This document shows positions 42,522-50,271 of a stretch of DNA of 64,000 nt, one piece after another. Location of the stretch: the NCBI GenBank assembly GCA_964523295.1, contig CAZGAH010000010.1:1-64000 (forward strand), written 5' to 3'. Source of the DNA: CAZGAH01 sp964523295. GTDB taxonomy: Bacteria > Desulfobacterota > Desulfovibrionia > Desulfovibrionales > Desulfovibrionaceae. A program made the translations under genes and the position numbers. Below the pieces are notes generated by a model, which made no database searches, was not told the origin of the DNA, and saw only the letters and a program-made list of their open reading frames with translations. Each line of letters begins with the position of its first letter. Within the stretch, counting starts at the first letter, position 1.

Positions 42522-42780
42522 CTACGATGCACAGGCCTTGGGCTGTTGTATGGTCCGCAGGCCGTTCTTGAAGCAGGCCTTGACCTCTTCGGGTTTCGCG
42601 CCGGGCGGCAGGGTCACGGAGTGGTAATAAGAACCATAGCGGCCTCCTGTTTTTTCAACAGTTCGCCCGTGATGGACAGCGTGGACTCCGCCAACGTCAG
42701 CTCAACGTCCTCGCATGGCCTGCACGCAGACATTTGCATCGTCCGGGTTGAGGTTCGCAGGCGGAAAGGTCCCCCGGCGC
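42522..42780 (-). pseudogene. Remnant of an Hsp20 (small heat-shock protein) gene
   Basis: The minus strand carries two pieces in different frames that follow the alpha-crystallin pattern. One is DVELTLAESTLSITGELLKK (the DIxxxVxxxxLxIxGE region). The other is GRYGSYYHSVTLPPGAKPEE followed by FKNGLRTIQQPKACAS and a stop at 42522 (the FxxxLPxGVxxxxIxAxFKNGxLxxxxPK region). One frameshift separates them. The N-terminus is degraded. It is not covered by an ORF on that strand. Confidence 0.65.
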
Positions 42781-43274
42781 TGGCTGTATTTCAGCGGAGC
42801 AAAGAACCCTTTTTTGTGAAGGGGAATTCATTTTTTTATAAAACTGGCTATCCGGGCATACAATGTGACGGGGAAGGTAATGGTTCTGGGAACTGTCGTG
42901 TTCACGTAATGTGATTGCCCGGGGCCCTGACCGTCGTTGAATTCTTGAAAAATTGCAGGAGAATCGCGTTGTAGCCGTGCCCAATGAATGGAACACGTCA
43001 GCGTATTTAGAAGGGATTCGAATCAGATGAAACTGTAACTCGTCGCAAACGCACCGTTGAAAGACGAACTGGCATTGGATGCTTGTGAATTCGTGCTCGC
43101 TCGCTTGGCCGGACGCGGAAAAGAGAAATAAAAAAAACGGGAGCAGCGACTGACCAGTGATCTCCGGATCGAGAAACCGGCAAAAAGTCTCGAAGACTTG
43201 CAATGGCAAAGCTCAGGCATTTTTAGTGCCCGCTCACAGCGGCACCATGCTTGCCTTGCTTCCGCATGCGTTGG
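42781..43274. other. Intergenic region between the hsp20 remnant and pyrF
   Basis: Nearly 500 bases of mixed composition hold no supported gene. The part around 42820-42950 is AT-rich. The short frames on either strand lack ribosome sites and coding bias. It may be further debris of the decayed hsp20 locus. Confidence 0.35.
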
Positions 43275-43994
43275 TCATGATCCGCCTGACGCCTCGGCAA
43301 TCTCCCGCTGCATGGCCTCGACTACGGACAGCGGATCGACCGCCGTCGCGATCGGACGGCCCACAACCACGTGATCCGCCCCATTAGCTATAGCCTCGCG
43401 CGCGCTCACGACCCGCTTCTGGTCATCGATACCCGACTCCTCGACGTTCAGTCCCGGGCGGATGCCCGGGGTCACGATGAGCAGGCCTGAACCCAACCCG
43501 GCACGCAAGCGCGCCGCCTCGCGTCCGGAGCAGACCACGCCGTCGCAACCCAGCTCAAGGGCCTTAAATGCGCGAACGTATACCAGTTCGTCCACCGAGC
43601 CTGTCAGTCCCATGGCTCGCAAATCGCTGCCGTCAAAGCTGGTGAGCACGGTGACGGCCAAAATTTTCGTATCCGCGCGCGCCTGGATCGCTGCTTTGAG
43701 AATCGGCTCATTTCCGTGTACCGTGGCCAGGGCGACCTTGCGCCTGGCCAACTCGCCCACTGCGCGCCCCACCGTCTCGGGGATATCGAAGAACTTGAGA
43801 TCGACCATGACCTTGTGGCCACGATCCTGGATCCATTCTACGATTGGAAACCCGGCAGCCAGAAAAAGCTGCAAGCCCACCTTGAAGATGTTCACGCGGC
43901 CTTCCAGCCGCTCCACCCAGGTTTGGGCCGCCTTCGCCGAGTCCACATCCAGGGCGAAAATGAGTCGCTCGTTCAACGGGATAGACGTATGCAT
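43275..43994 (-). CDS. pyrF: Orotidine 5'-phosphate decarboxylase
   Basis: PyrF decarboxylates OMP to UMP, the last step of pyrimidine nucleotide synthesis. The 239-residue TIM-barrel protein has LIFALDVDSAKAAQ at the start, the catalytic DLKFFDIPETVGRAV motif (Lys-Asp network), GCDGVVCSGREA, LIVTPGIRP and ADHVVVGRPI. ATG 43994 is preceded by AGGAGT. It is followed on the same strand by none of the other pyr genes. Confidence 0.96.
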   Translation of the reverse strand: MHTSIPLNERLIFALDVDSAKAAQTWVERLEGRVNIFKVGLQLFLAAGFPIVEWIQDRGHKVMVDLKFFDIPETVGRAVGELARRKVALATVHGNEPILKAAIQARADTKILAVTVLTSFDGSDLRAMGLTGSVDELVYVRAFKALELGCDGVVCSGREAARLRAGLGSGLLIVTPGIRPGLNVEESGIDDQKRVVSAREAIANGADHVVVGRPIATAVDPLSVVEAMQREIAEASGGS

Positions 43995-44053
43995 CGTACT
44001 CCTCGGGAGGGGATATTCGCCGGGCGCGTGGCCCGGCTCCCGGCAACGGAAGT

Positions 44054-44659
44054 TTACGCTGCCCTCGGGCCGGCAAGCCGATGGGCAAGCGAGGTGAAAT
44101 CACAGGCAAAGAGCAACTGCGACGCGCGCCGCAGAAATTCCTCGTGAAGGGCTGCTTCCTGCGCAGCCGCGTCGATCAGCCCGTAATACGGCAGCATCAA
44201 CCGGTCCGCCGCCAGCTTGGTCTCCTGCGACGGGATCAGCACATCAGAGCGGCGGGTTATCCAGACATCTTCTTCCGGTGCGCAGGGTCGCCCGAACACA
44301 ACGAAACGGCGACAGGCCACCGGACGCACCGGATACACCACGCAACGTCGCTCTAGTAAGAATCGACAGCCGGCATGACGCTTTCGGCGCAGCTGACGGG
44401 CCAGCACGCTGCGCAGCGTATCATCCAGCTGCGTATCCGCATACCAGGCCATTCCGGCAATTTCCAGCGGGGTGACCGGAATGAGCTGGTTGCGACAGCA
44501 GTTACAACAACCGATCTGACAGGCCGGAACTCGACCGACCGCAGCAAGGGCCTGCCCCACGCTCTGGTCTATTACTGCCAGTGCGTCGAACAGCCAGGCC
44601 AGCCACGGCAGCCGGGCCTCATGCCCGGGAAAGTGCAGGCGTGTCGTGTCGTTGTCCAT
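44054..44659 (-). CDS. YkgJ-family cysteine-cluster protein
   Basis: The product has about 201 residues from ATG 44659; an upstream ATG at 44704 is possible. The zinc/iron-chelating Cys cluster reads CQIGCCNCCRNQLIPVTPLE, followed by CRFLLERRCVVYPVRPVACR, the usual CxxCC...C...YxxRPxxCR pattern of the YkgJ/UPF0153 family. The biochemical role of the family is unclear. GGGGCAGG just upstream supports the shorter start. It lies directly upstream of pyrF on the same strand with a 59-base gap. Confidence 0.8.
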   Translation of the reverse strand: MDNDTTRLHFPGHEARLPWLAWLFDALAVIDQSVGQALAAVGRVPACQIGCCNCCRNQLIPVTPLEIAGMAWYADTQLDDTLRSVLARQLRRKRHAGCRFLLERRCVVYPVRPVACRRFVVFGRPCAPEEDVWITRRSDVLIPSQETKLAADRLMLPYYGLIDAAAQEAALHEEFLRRASQLLFACDFTSLAHRLAGPRAA

Positions 44660-44735
44660 ATCCTGCCCCGGCGTCACCAGAGCACACCTCTTTCGTACAT
44701 CCATACGCGCGGTGTTTCAAGCATGCAAGCTCGGG

Positions 44736-44890
44736 ATACCAGGGACATTTCATCTGCCTTTGCCAGCAGCTCGGCATCGCCGATACTGCGGCGGGAGATG
44801 CTCTGGGTGTAGCGCGGCGTGCCGCGAGGTGATCCATGATCGCGTCGAGGTTTTCAATCCGCGAGCTGATCGCTCCTGTCAGTTTCGTCA
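44736..44890 (-). repeat. Diverged inverted repeat, copy A
   Basis: About 155 bases resemble the reverse complement of 53260-53416, with shared strings such as AGGGACATTT, CTCGGCATCGCC and TTTTCAATCCGCGAGCTG. On the minus strand one frame reads SRRSIGDAELLAKADEMSLV, matching SRSIGDAELQAKADKMSL in copy B, so it is probably a fragment of a once-coding mobile sequence. No family is recognised. Confidence 0.6.
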
Positions 44891-44951
44891 TTTTTTGAAA
44901 CCATAAAACTATCCAATATTGAGTTCAGATTGTAAATTTTCATGGCTCTGT

Positions 44952-45332
44952 TCACTTACAGTGTTGAACGACCCCAAGGGCTACTATGCTCAGCACACGG
45001 AGGTGCGTCCGATTGCTGCCCTCACGTTCGATCATACGCCTCCAACCGAGATAATTGGGCAGGCACTTCCTCGCCACTCCAGTAAACCGTTTCATCCAGC
45101 CTTTACTTCGGCTGTCGCAGGCGTTAACGTTTTGGACTTGAAATACTCTCGCGCTGACCCTGCCATACTTGTTGAAACTTAACGATTCATGTGGGATGGC
45201 GTACTTCTTCTCCACGGCCTTGTAGACATGCGCGCCGCCAGTACAGGGAACGCTCTCCCTGGTGAGCAGCTGCGGCAGAAGTAATCCAACGTCGTTGATA
45301 AGCCGAACTTTACCGCCCCCTGCGGACCTCAT
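44952..45332 (-). pseudogene. IS1595-like transposase C-terminal remnant
   Basis: The 126-residue minus-strand frame contains the motif run VFQVQNVNACDSRSKGWMKR with FTGVARKCLPNYLGWRRMIE. This corresponds to the IS1595-type ending HIQNVNxYHSRLKxWMRRF...GVATKYLxNYLGWRR. A preceding stretch, TGGAHVYKAVEKKYAIPHE, fits the region before the last catalytic residue. The N-terminal half with the zinc ribbon and first DDE residues is missing. Confidence 0.72.
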
Positions 45333-45638
45333 CCTCGCTGTGACATTGCTGAGTGTTTATGCACTTGGTATAAAGAATCGAAACTGAGGTGTTTAGAAGG
45401 AAATATGATTCATTACAATTTTAAATCATGGCCTCGCGGATAAAATGGCCCTGACGATCCAGGAGGAATTCGCTCCTTCCGGATCGTCATGGTCCAACGG
45501 GCTAGATTTATCGGAAATCTTTTTCCCTTCTACGGGGTGGCCAGGAGGGCTGCAAGAAATCGGACAACAGGTGCTTCGGCGTCTGGTTCACGTCATTTGG
45601 AGCCCCATCCGGCGCGGGCCTACAGGAAAAGAGCAGGA
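45333..45638. other. Intergenic region downstream of cysC
   Basis: About 300 bases with an AT-rich left half, probably belonging to the IS remnant. They include the inverted repeat at 45452-45489. No gene is seen. Confidence 0.35.
45452..45489. terminator. Strong inverted repeat, possible terminator for cysC
   Basis: TGACGATCC (45452-45460) pairs perfectly with GGATCGTCA (45481-45489). Inner GGAG/CTCC pairing extends the stem around a central GAATTC. On the minus strand an AT-rich ATTTTAT follows a few bases later, so it may end the cysC transcript. The T tract is poor, and an operator is possible. Confidence 0.4.
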
Positions 45639-46244
45639 CTATCGATACCCGAGGAAGGCCAGACGCTCGCGCCAGGCCTCTTCGTCGGCGGGGGTAAAAT
45701 CGCAGGGCGTACACTCAGCTGCCTGGGGAATGCGCCGCTGCCGCTCGAGCCAATCGATTATGCCGCACACGCTCTCGTCGACGCTCTGCCGGTCGGTATG
45801 GACGTGGATATCCGGCGCAGCGGGCGCTTCGTACGGATCGCTGACACCGGTGAAATGGGGAATCTCCCCGGCCAGGGCTCGCTTGTACAGCCCCTTGGCG
45901 TCGCGCTGGATGACGGTCTCCAGCGAGGAGTCGCAAAAGACCTCGACATAGTCGCCGATCAGCCGCCGGTTCACCTCGCGCGTCGCGGAATAGGGCGCTA
46001 TGGCCGCGACGACGCTGACGACCTGATTCTTCGTCAGCAGATGGGATACGAAGCCGATGCGCTTGACGTTGATGTCGCGGTCCGCGCGCGTAAAACGCAA
46101 ATCCTGACTGAAAATGGAGCGGATGATGTCGCCGTCGAGCAACTCAGCCCTGAGCCCGCGACGCCTGATCTCATAATATACCGCCTGCGACAAAGTCGTT
46201 TTGCCCGCTCCAGACAGCCCCGTGAACCAGAGAGTGAAACTCAT
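45639..46244 (-). CDS. cysC: Adenylylsulfate (APS) kinase
   Basis: CysC phosphorylates APS to PAPS with ATP. The 201-residue protein has the P-loop GLSGAGKTTL at residue 8 and the APS-binding region LLDGDIIRSIFSQDLRFTRA. It continues with DINVKRIGFVSHLL and the lid segment RDAKGLYKRALAGEIPHFTG. ATG 46244 gives the usual N-terminus. A short acidic tail extends past the core. In a sulfate reducer that spends APS on respiration, PAPS made here is more likely for sulfation of surface glycans than for assimilation. The adjacent glycosyltransferase fits that inference, but no sulfotransferase was seen. Confidence 0.9.
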   Translation of the reverse strand: MSFTLWFTGLSGAGKTTLSQAVYYEIRRRGLRAELLDGDIIRSIFSQDLRFTRADRDINVKRIGFVSHLLTKNQVVSVVAAIAPYSATREVNRRLIGDYVEVFCDSSLETVIQRDAKGLYKRALAGEIPHFTGVSDPYEAPAAPDIHVHTDRQSVDESVCGIIDWLERQRRIPQAAECTPCDFTPADEEAWRERLAFLGYR

Positions 46245-46706
46245 GCGCTTGCTTCCTTTGCGTACGAAAAATACCTTGCTAGCCTGTGGCAAGAATAATG
46301 TCAAAGGAAATGCGCGGAACGCGGGGAGACAATGGCAAAAATGCCGCACAAACGTATATTTTTTGTTTTCGGTACGCAATCGCAAACTCATGGCTTTACC
46401 TTTTTCGCCCTCTTGACGATCATACTCCCAGCAATGGGGGAACGCCTGACGGGATATGTTTTTTTGCAAGGAGATCATAGAGTCCTTTCTGGTGCTAGAT
46501 ACGTAGCGAATACGAGAGCACGAGTTCGAAGCTCGACTCGCGACGTGCCGGATCTGCTTCAAAATGATTCCAGTTTTCTCTGAGTTCCTATGCACGAGTC
46601 TAAGCATGAGGCGTATGAGCTGCGCGGAATGTTGACAACGACGTATGATTCGCCCTACGCAACACCTAAAATATCCACCGCCACGGGATGGAAAGGATTT
46701 AAGAGC
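46245..46706. other. Divergent intergenic region between cysC and the GT-B gene
   Basis: About 460 bases of lower GC separate two divergent genes and should hold both promoters. I could not pick out a convincing pair. The downstream ORF can be extended in frame to 46590, but the added residues do not look like the family. Confidence 0.4.
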
Positions 46707-47753
46707 ATGGCCAGGATTCTGTACGGCGTAATGGGCGATTCGCGCGGACACTTGAGCCGCTCCCTGTCAGTTGCGCAGGCCATGGAGCAGCACGAATTTC
46801 TGTTTCTCGGCGGAGGCGCGGTCCATGATCTCAAGGCATTGGGATATACGGTGGAAGATGTCCCCATGCTGGCCACGTACTACCGGAATACGCGGCTGGA
46901 CCTGCCCGGCACCGTAGGCAACGCGTTGCGTATTCTGTGCCGTAAGCGTCATATTGTCGAACGAGTTACCCGAATCATCAAGGCCTTCGATCCGCACCTT
47001 ATCATCACGGACTATGAATACTTTTTGCCCCAGGCAGCACGATCACTGGGGCTACCGTGCTACAGCGTAGACCATCAGCACGTGCTCACGAACTGCCTTT
47101 TCGAGCCCCCTTCGGGACAGTGGCTGAATCGCCAGATAACCTCGTTCCCTATCCGTCATCTCTACAGCGCGGCCGACAAGTTTCTGGTCAGCTCCTTCTA
47201 TCAATTACCCCCGAAAGACCCGACCCGCACCGAGGTCTATCCGCCGGTCCTGCGCAGGCTGGTCAAACAGTTTCACCCACGTCGCGATGGACATGTATTG
47301 GTCTATACGAGCGGCGGGGCCTATGAATTGCTGCTTTCCTTCCTTGAACGTATCGACATGAAATTCATTATCTACGGATTCGGTGATCGGCCACCTCGAC
47401 GAAACCTGGTGTTCAAAAAGCATTCCGAACAGGGATTTCTGGAAGACCTGGTCGGGTGTCTGTATGTCATATCGAATGGTGGACATTCGCTTATCAGCGA
47501 GTCATTGTATTATGGCAAGCCAGTAATCTGTTTTCCGATTCATTTCCTTTATGAGCAATATTTAAATGGCTATTTCTTAGAAGAATACGGGTATGGGAAG
47601 TTGTGTATGGACATGAAAACCGGGCATAGCGTTATCGAGAGGATGGGAAGCGAAGTTGACAGCTTTCATAAGCGCATCAAAAATCTGAGTTTCTGGGGGA
47701 ATGATCTTATTGCCGCCCGTCTGGAAGCGCTGATGGCTGCCCCACGTGAATGA
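46707..47753 (+). CDS. GT-B glycosyltransferase (MJ1255/VC2487-like)
   Basis: The product has about 348 residues from ATG 46707. It begins RILYGVMGDSRGHLSRSLSV, the N-terminal UDP-glycosyltransferase-type motif. Later come YSVDHQHVLTNC and the donor-binding end VISNGGHSLISESLYYGKPV, like the MJ1255 group related to MurG. It would transfer a sugar to a lipid or polysaccharide on the cytoplasmic side. It lies divergent from cysC and just upstream of an unrecognised gene. The acceptor is unknown. Confidence 0.75.
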   Translation: MARILYGVMGDSRGHLSRSLSVAQAMEQHEFLFLGGGAVHDLKALGYTVEDVPMLATYYRNTRLDLPGTVGNALRILCRKRHIVERVTRIIKAFDPHLIITDYEYFLPQAARSLGLPCYSVDHQHVLTNCLFEPPSGQWLNRQITSFPIRHLYSAADKFLVSSFYQLPPKDPTRTEVYPPVLRRLVKQFHPRRDGHVLVYTSGGAYELLLSFLERIDMKFIIYGFGDRPPRRNLVFKKHSEQGFLEDLVGCLYVISNGGHSLISESLYYGKPVICFPIHFLYEQYLNGYFLEEYGYGKLCMDMKTGHSVIERMGSEVDSFHKRIKNLSFWGNDLIAARLEALMAAPRE

Positions 47754-47781
47754 CGAGCGCATCGGAGATGCAGGAGGAACG

Positions 47782-48267
47782 ATGGACAAGGAACGATTGT
47801 TACAGTCGGCCCGTGGGCTACGCCAGCCGTCCGAGGCAGCGGCCGAGGAGTATGGGGCCAAGTGGAAGGAATTGGCCGGCAAGGTAACGAAAATGCTGGT
47901 CGAACGCGAGGATATAGACCGCCTTATCGGGCCGGGAAACACGGCGATGATGGTGGATAACCACAAGAATCATGGCCGGTTCATGGAATCCCTGTTTCTT
48001 TCCTATTCGCCGGCACGGTTTATCGAAACGATCCTGTGGGTCTTTAGGGCATACGGAGCCCATGGGTTCCGGCTGACCTACTGGCCGGCTCAACTCAATG
48101 CATGGCTCGAGGTCATGCACGAGGGGCTGACCAGGGAAACCTATCTGCAACTCGCCCCATTTTACGAGTGGATGCTGGTGGAGCAACCCGCGTTTGCCGC
48201 TTTGAGCGAGTTCGAACCCTCGGCTTGGGAAACGCAGGCCCATCAGGCTGGATCGCCGACGACGTGA
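47782..48267 (+). CDS. Hypothetical protein
   Basis: The product has 161 residues with an excellent AGGAGG site four bases before ATG 47782, 28 bases after the glycosyltransferase stop, so the two form an operon. It looks soluble and helical. Distinctive stretches are LIGPGNTAMMVDNHKNHGRF, MESLFLSYSPARFIETILWV and LTYWPAQLNAWLEVMHEGLT. I do not recognise the family. The conserved-looking His/Asn/Trp residues suggest a globular helical protein. Confidence 0.7.
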   Translation: MDKERLLQSARGLRQPSEAAAEEYGAKWKELAGKVTKMLVEREDIDRLIGPGNTAMMVDNHKNHGRFMESLFLSYSPARFIETILWVFRAYGAHGFRLTYWPAQLNAWLEVMHEGLTRETYLQLAPFYEWMLVEQPAFAALSEFEPSAWETQAHQAGSPTT

Positions 48268-48347
48268 GCGCAGCCTTCCTCATTTTCTTTACAATTTCAG
48301 ATCGGGTCAGGTTGAGCGGTGTCGTAGCCTGAGCCCCCTGTATATAC

Positions 48348-48790
48348 TCATGTTTGCCGGGACCGGTTGTACCCACCCCCGGCAAAGCCGGGGGCTCGAA
48401 TCTGTGAGCCGCTCAAAGCGGCTCTAAGAAACGCCTGAAGGCGGAATTTCAGTTGCCCGATTCGCTTGTCTTCTTGCTCTTGCTTGCGAATATACTCGCG
48501 AATCATCTTCTCCTCACGACCAACAGTTGAAACGAAATAACCACGTTCCCAGGAACTCTGAACAGCTAAGCCTCTAGCCCTATCCTGAATTCCCCTGGCT
48601 ATGTGGATTGCGCTCTTTCCCTTCATAAAACCGACGACTTGAGCCACCGGGTATTTCGAGGGAATGGCAATGTACATATGCACATGGTCCTTGCGTAAGT
48701 GACCTTCAAGAATTTCACTTTCTCGTTGTATCGCCAGCTTATGGAAGAAATCCCAAAAATATGTCCGGATATTTCCGAACCGGGGCAGCT
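48348..48790 (-). pseudogene. Truncated IS200/IS605-family TnpA
   Basis: The minus-strand frame runs from about 48790 (FGNIRTYFWDFFHKLAIQRE) through the HUH-type motif DHVHMYIAIPSKYPVAQVVG with FMKGKSAIHIARG. It goes on to the catalytic-Tyr region ERGYFVSTVGREEKMIREYI, then runs through the right-end hairpins. The first ~40 residues with the start codon are missing, so it is N-terminally truncated. The HUH and Tyr motifs remain, but without a start it is unlikely to be active. Confidence 0.8.
48376..48394. repeat. IS200/IS605 right-end hairpin
   Basis: CCCCCGGC (48376-48383) and GCCGGGGG (48387-48394) form a perfect 8-bp stem with an AAA loop. A second hairpin (GAGCCGCT at 48406-48413 with AGCGGCTC at 48417-48424) lies beside it. 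Such subterminal hairpins are what IS200/IS605 transposases recognise. Confidence 0.6.
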
Positions 48791-48800
48791 TATGGAGTGC

Positions 48801-49394
48801 TCAGGGACAGGAGACGGGCACGTAAACCGTTGAGGAGCCGTCCACAATCTTTTCGTAACATTTTTTGTCCACACGATAAACAGTTGATTGAGCGGATTCC
48901 GCCGCGATGTAGGCGGTCGCCGGGAGCACGGAGAGAAACACCCCGGCAGCGACACCGGCGGCAAAACCACCGGGATATGAACGGTAGTAGTTCCAGCCAG
49001 GCGTTACGTACGCCGGGCGGTAGCCAGGGGTATTGATGGTGACGTCACCCCGCTCGATGTTCGTGGTGTTGCCGGAATTGATGTTGACATCGCCCTGACG
49101 CACGCTTGTGGCGCGATTGCCTGATTTGACGTTTCCGCTGCCTTGCGTTCGCGTGTCCCTCGTTTGATACGTAGGGTTCGTGGGTTGCGCAGGGGGGCGC
49201 TGTCGAACCTGCTCCGGCTGCACTACACCACGCTCACCCGCTCCGCGACCCGCCCCGGCACGCTCGCCGACGCCCCCCCTGAATGCGAGCGCTTCACCTG
49301 AAAGGCCGAGGCAAAACAGGCACAGCATCGTCAGGGTGAGCCAGGACCAAGACCTGGAGGCATGGGCCGATGTGATCCCAAAATACGTTTTCAT
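48801..49394 (-). CDS. Secreted protein of unknown function with NxxSGN-type repeats
   Basis: The product has about 197 residues from ATG 49394. A signal peptide (WLTLTMLCLFCLGLSGEALA) is followed by an Arg/Gly/Gln-rich low-complexity region. A short repetitive beta-like region follows (GSGNVKSGNRATSVRQGDVN, INSGNTTNIERGDVTI). A hydrophobic Gly/Ala segment (GGFAAGVAAGVFLSVLPATA) precedes a Cys-containing end (KKCYEKIVDGSSTVYVPVSC). This resembles small envelope proteins with a C-terminal membrane-proximal hairpin. The exact role is unknown. It stands alone between the IS200 remnant and a receiver-domain gene. Confidence 0.65.
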   Translation of the reverse strand: MKTYFGITSAHASRSWSWLTLTMLCLFCLGLSGEALAFRGGVGERAGAGRGAGERGVVQPEQVRQRPPAQPTNPTYQTRDTRTQGSGNVKSGNRATSVRQGDVNINSGNTTNIERGDVTINTPGYRPAYVTPGWNYYRSYPGGFAAGVAAGVFLSVLPATAYIAAESAQSTVYRVDKKCYEKIVDGSSTVYVPVSCP

Positions 49395-49490
49395 ACGGGT
49401 TCCCCCTGCTTCAGAGCGGTTGGCGTACGATGAAAGGCGGAGTCGCAAAGAGGCTGGATATGAATGCCGGCCGCTGGCGACGATATTAAC

Positions 49491-49883
49491 TCAGGCGGAA
49501 GCACTCGCCAGAGCCTTGGCCATGGCCAGGGCGACCTTGTTTTTCAGTTCAGCGAGATCCACTGATTTAACGACGTAATAATCCGCGGCAATGGATTTGA
49601 GATCATGCTGAAAGCTGTCGTAGGCGGTACTGAGAATAACCGGGAGTTGTTGATCCTTGCTGCGAATTTCCTGTAGCAGGTCGAGTCCGGAACGGTTACC
49701 CCCGAGTTTGATGTCCAGAACGACTACATGGGGTTTTTCCCGGGCGATGACGTCGAGGATGCTTTCCAGGCCATCGGAGGTGGCCAGGACATACCCCTCA
49801 TTGGCCAGTTCCTCCTGGTATAACAGACGGATATGTTTTTCGTCGTCAACGACGAGCACTCGTTTTTCGATATTATCACTCAT
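49491..49883 (-). CDS. Stand-alone response regulator receiver domain
   Basis: A 130-residue CheY-like protein with the acidic pair in VLVVDDEKHIR, the phosphoacceptor Asp in VVVLDIKLGG, the switch Ser/Thr in VILSTAYDSF and Lys in YYVVKSVDL. No output domain is attached, so it must act through protein contacts or in a phosphorelay. No histidine kinase gene is adjacent. Confidence 0.9.
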   Translation of the reverse strand: MSDNIEKRVLVVDDEKHIRLLYQEELANEGYVLATSDGLESILDVIAREKPHVVVLDIKLGGNRSGLDLLQEIRSKDQQLPVILSTAYDSFQHDLKSIAADYYVVKSVDLAELKNKVALAMAKALASASA

Positions 49884-50271
49884 CTCGCGTCTCCATCGGA
49901 TGCAGAAAAGTCAACATGACATTCACCGGTCGGATGATCTGGCAACAGCACCCCAGATTGGTTGTCAATGCGTTGCCTTGCTTCATTCTCTAGTCCATAC
50001 CCCGCCACTTGACAAGTTTTTTCTCTTGAGCATCCCGAACAGTTGTGTTTCAAGCAACGTGTCCGGTCGGACAATCCCGCCCCCCCCTTGGCTGATCTCC
50101 CCCGGCATTCATGTTTGCATCATTGGACCTACTCCGAATCTCAGGCTTTCAGGGGTTTTCTTGCAACAACGAGCGAAACGGGCTATGCAAACAGCCGGCG
50201 CCGCGATGCCAGGCTCCTCACGACCGGCGCGCGGATTCACACCTTTGCAGCCAAGACGGGGTGTATTTCGT
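49884..50271. other. Intergenic region before the PEGA-repeat gene
   Basis: About 390 bases between the divergent receiver-domain and PEGA genes. Frames present continue upstream of the PEGA gene but show no family resemblance. No promoter could be assigned. Confidence 0.35.

Noticed and set aside
42546..42914. 122-codon plus-strand frame
   Set aside because: The minus strand carries recognisable Hsp20 remnants over the same bases; the plus frame has no coding character.
44619..44891. 90-codon minus-strand frame over the diverged repeat A
   Set aside because: The alternative frame matches copy B better, and the called frame shows no conservation with it, so it was described as a repeat and not as a gene.
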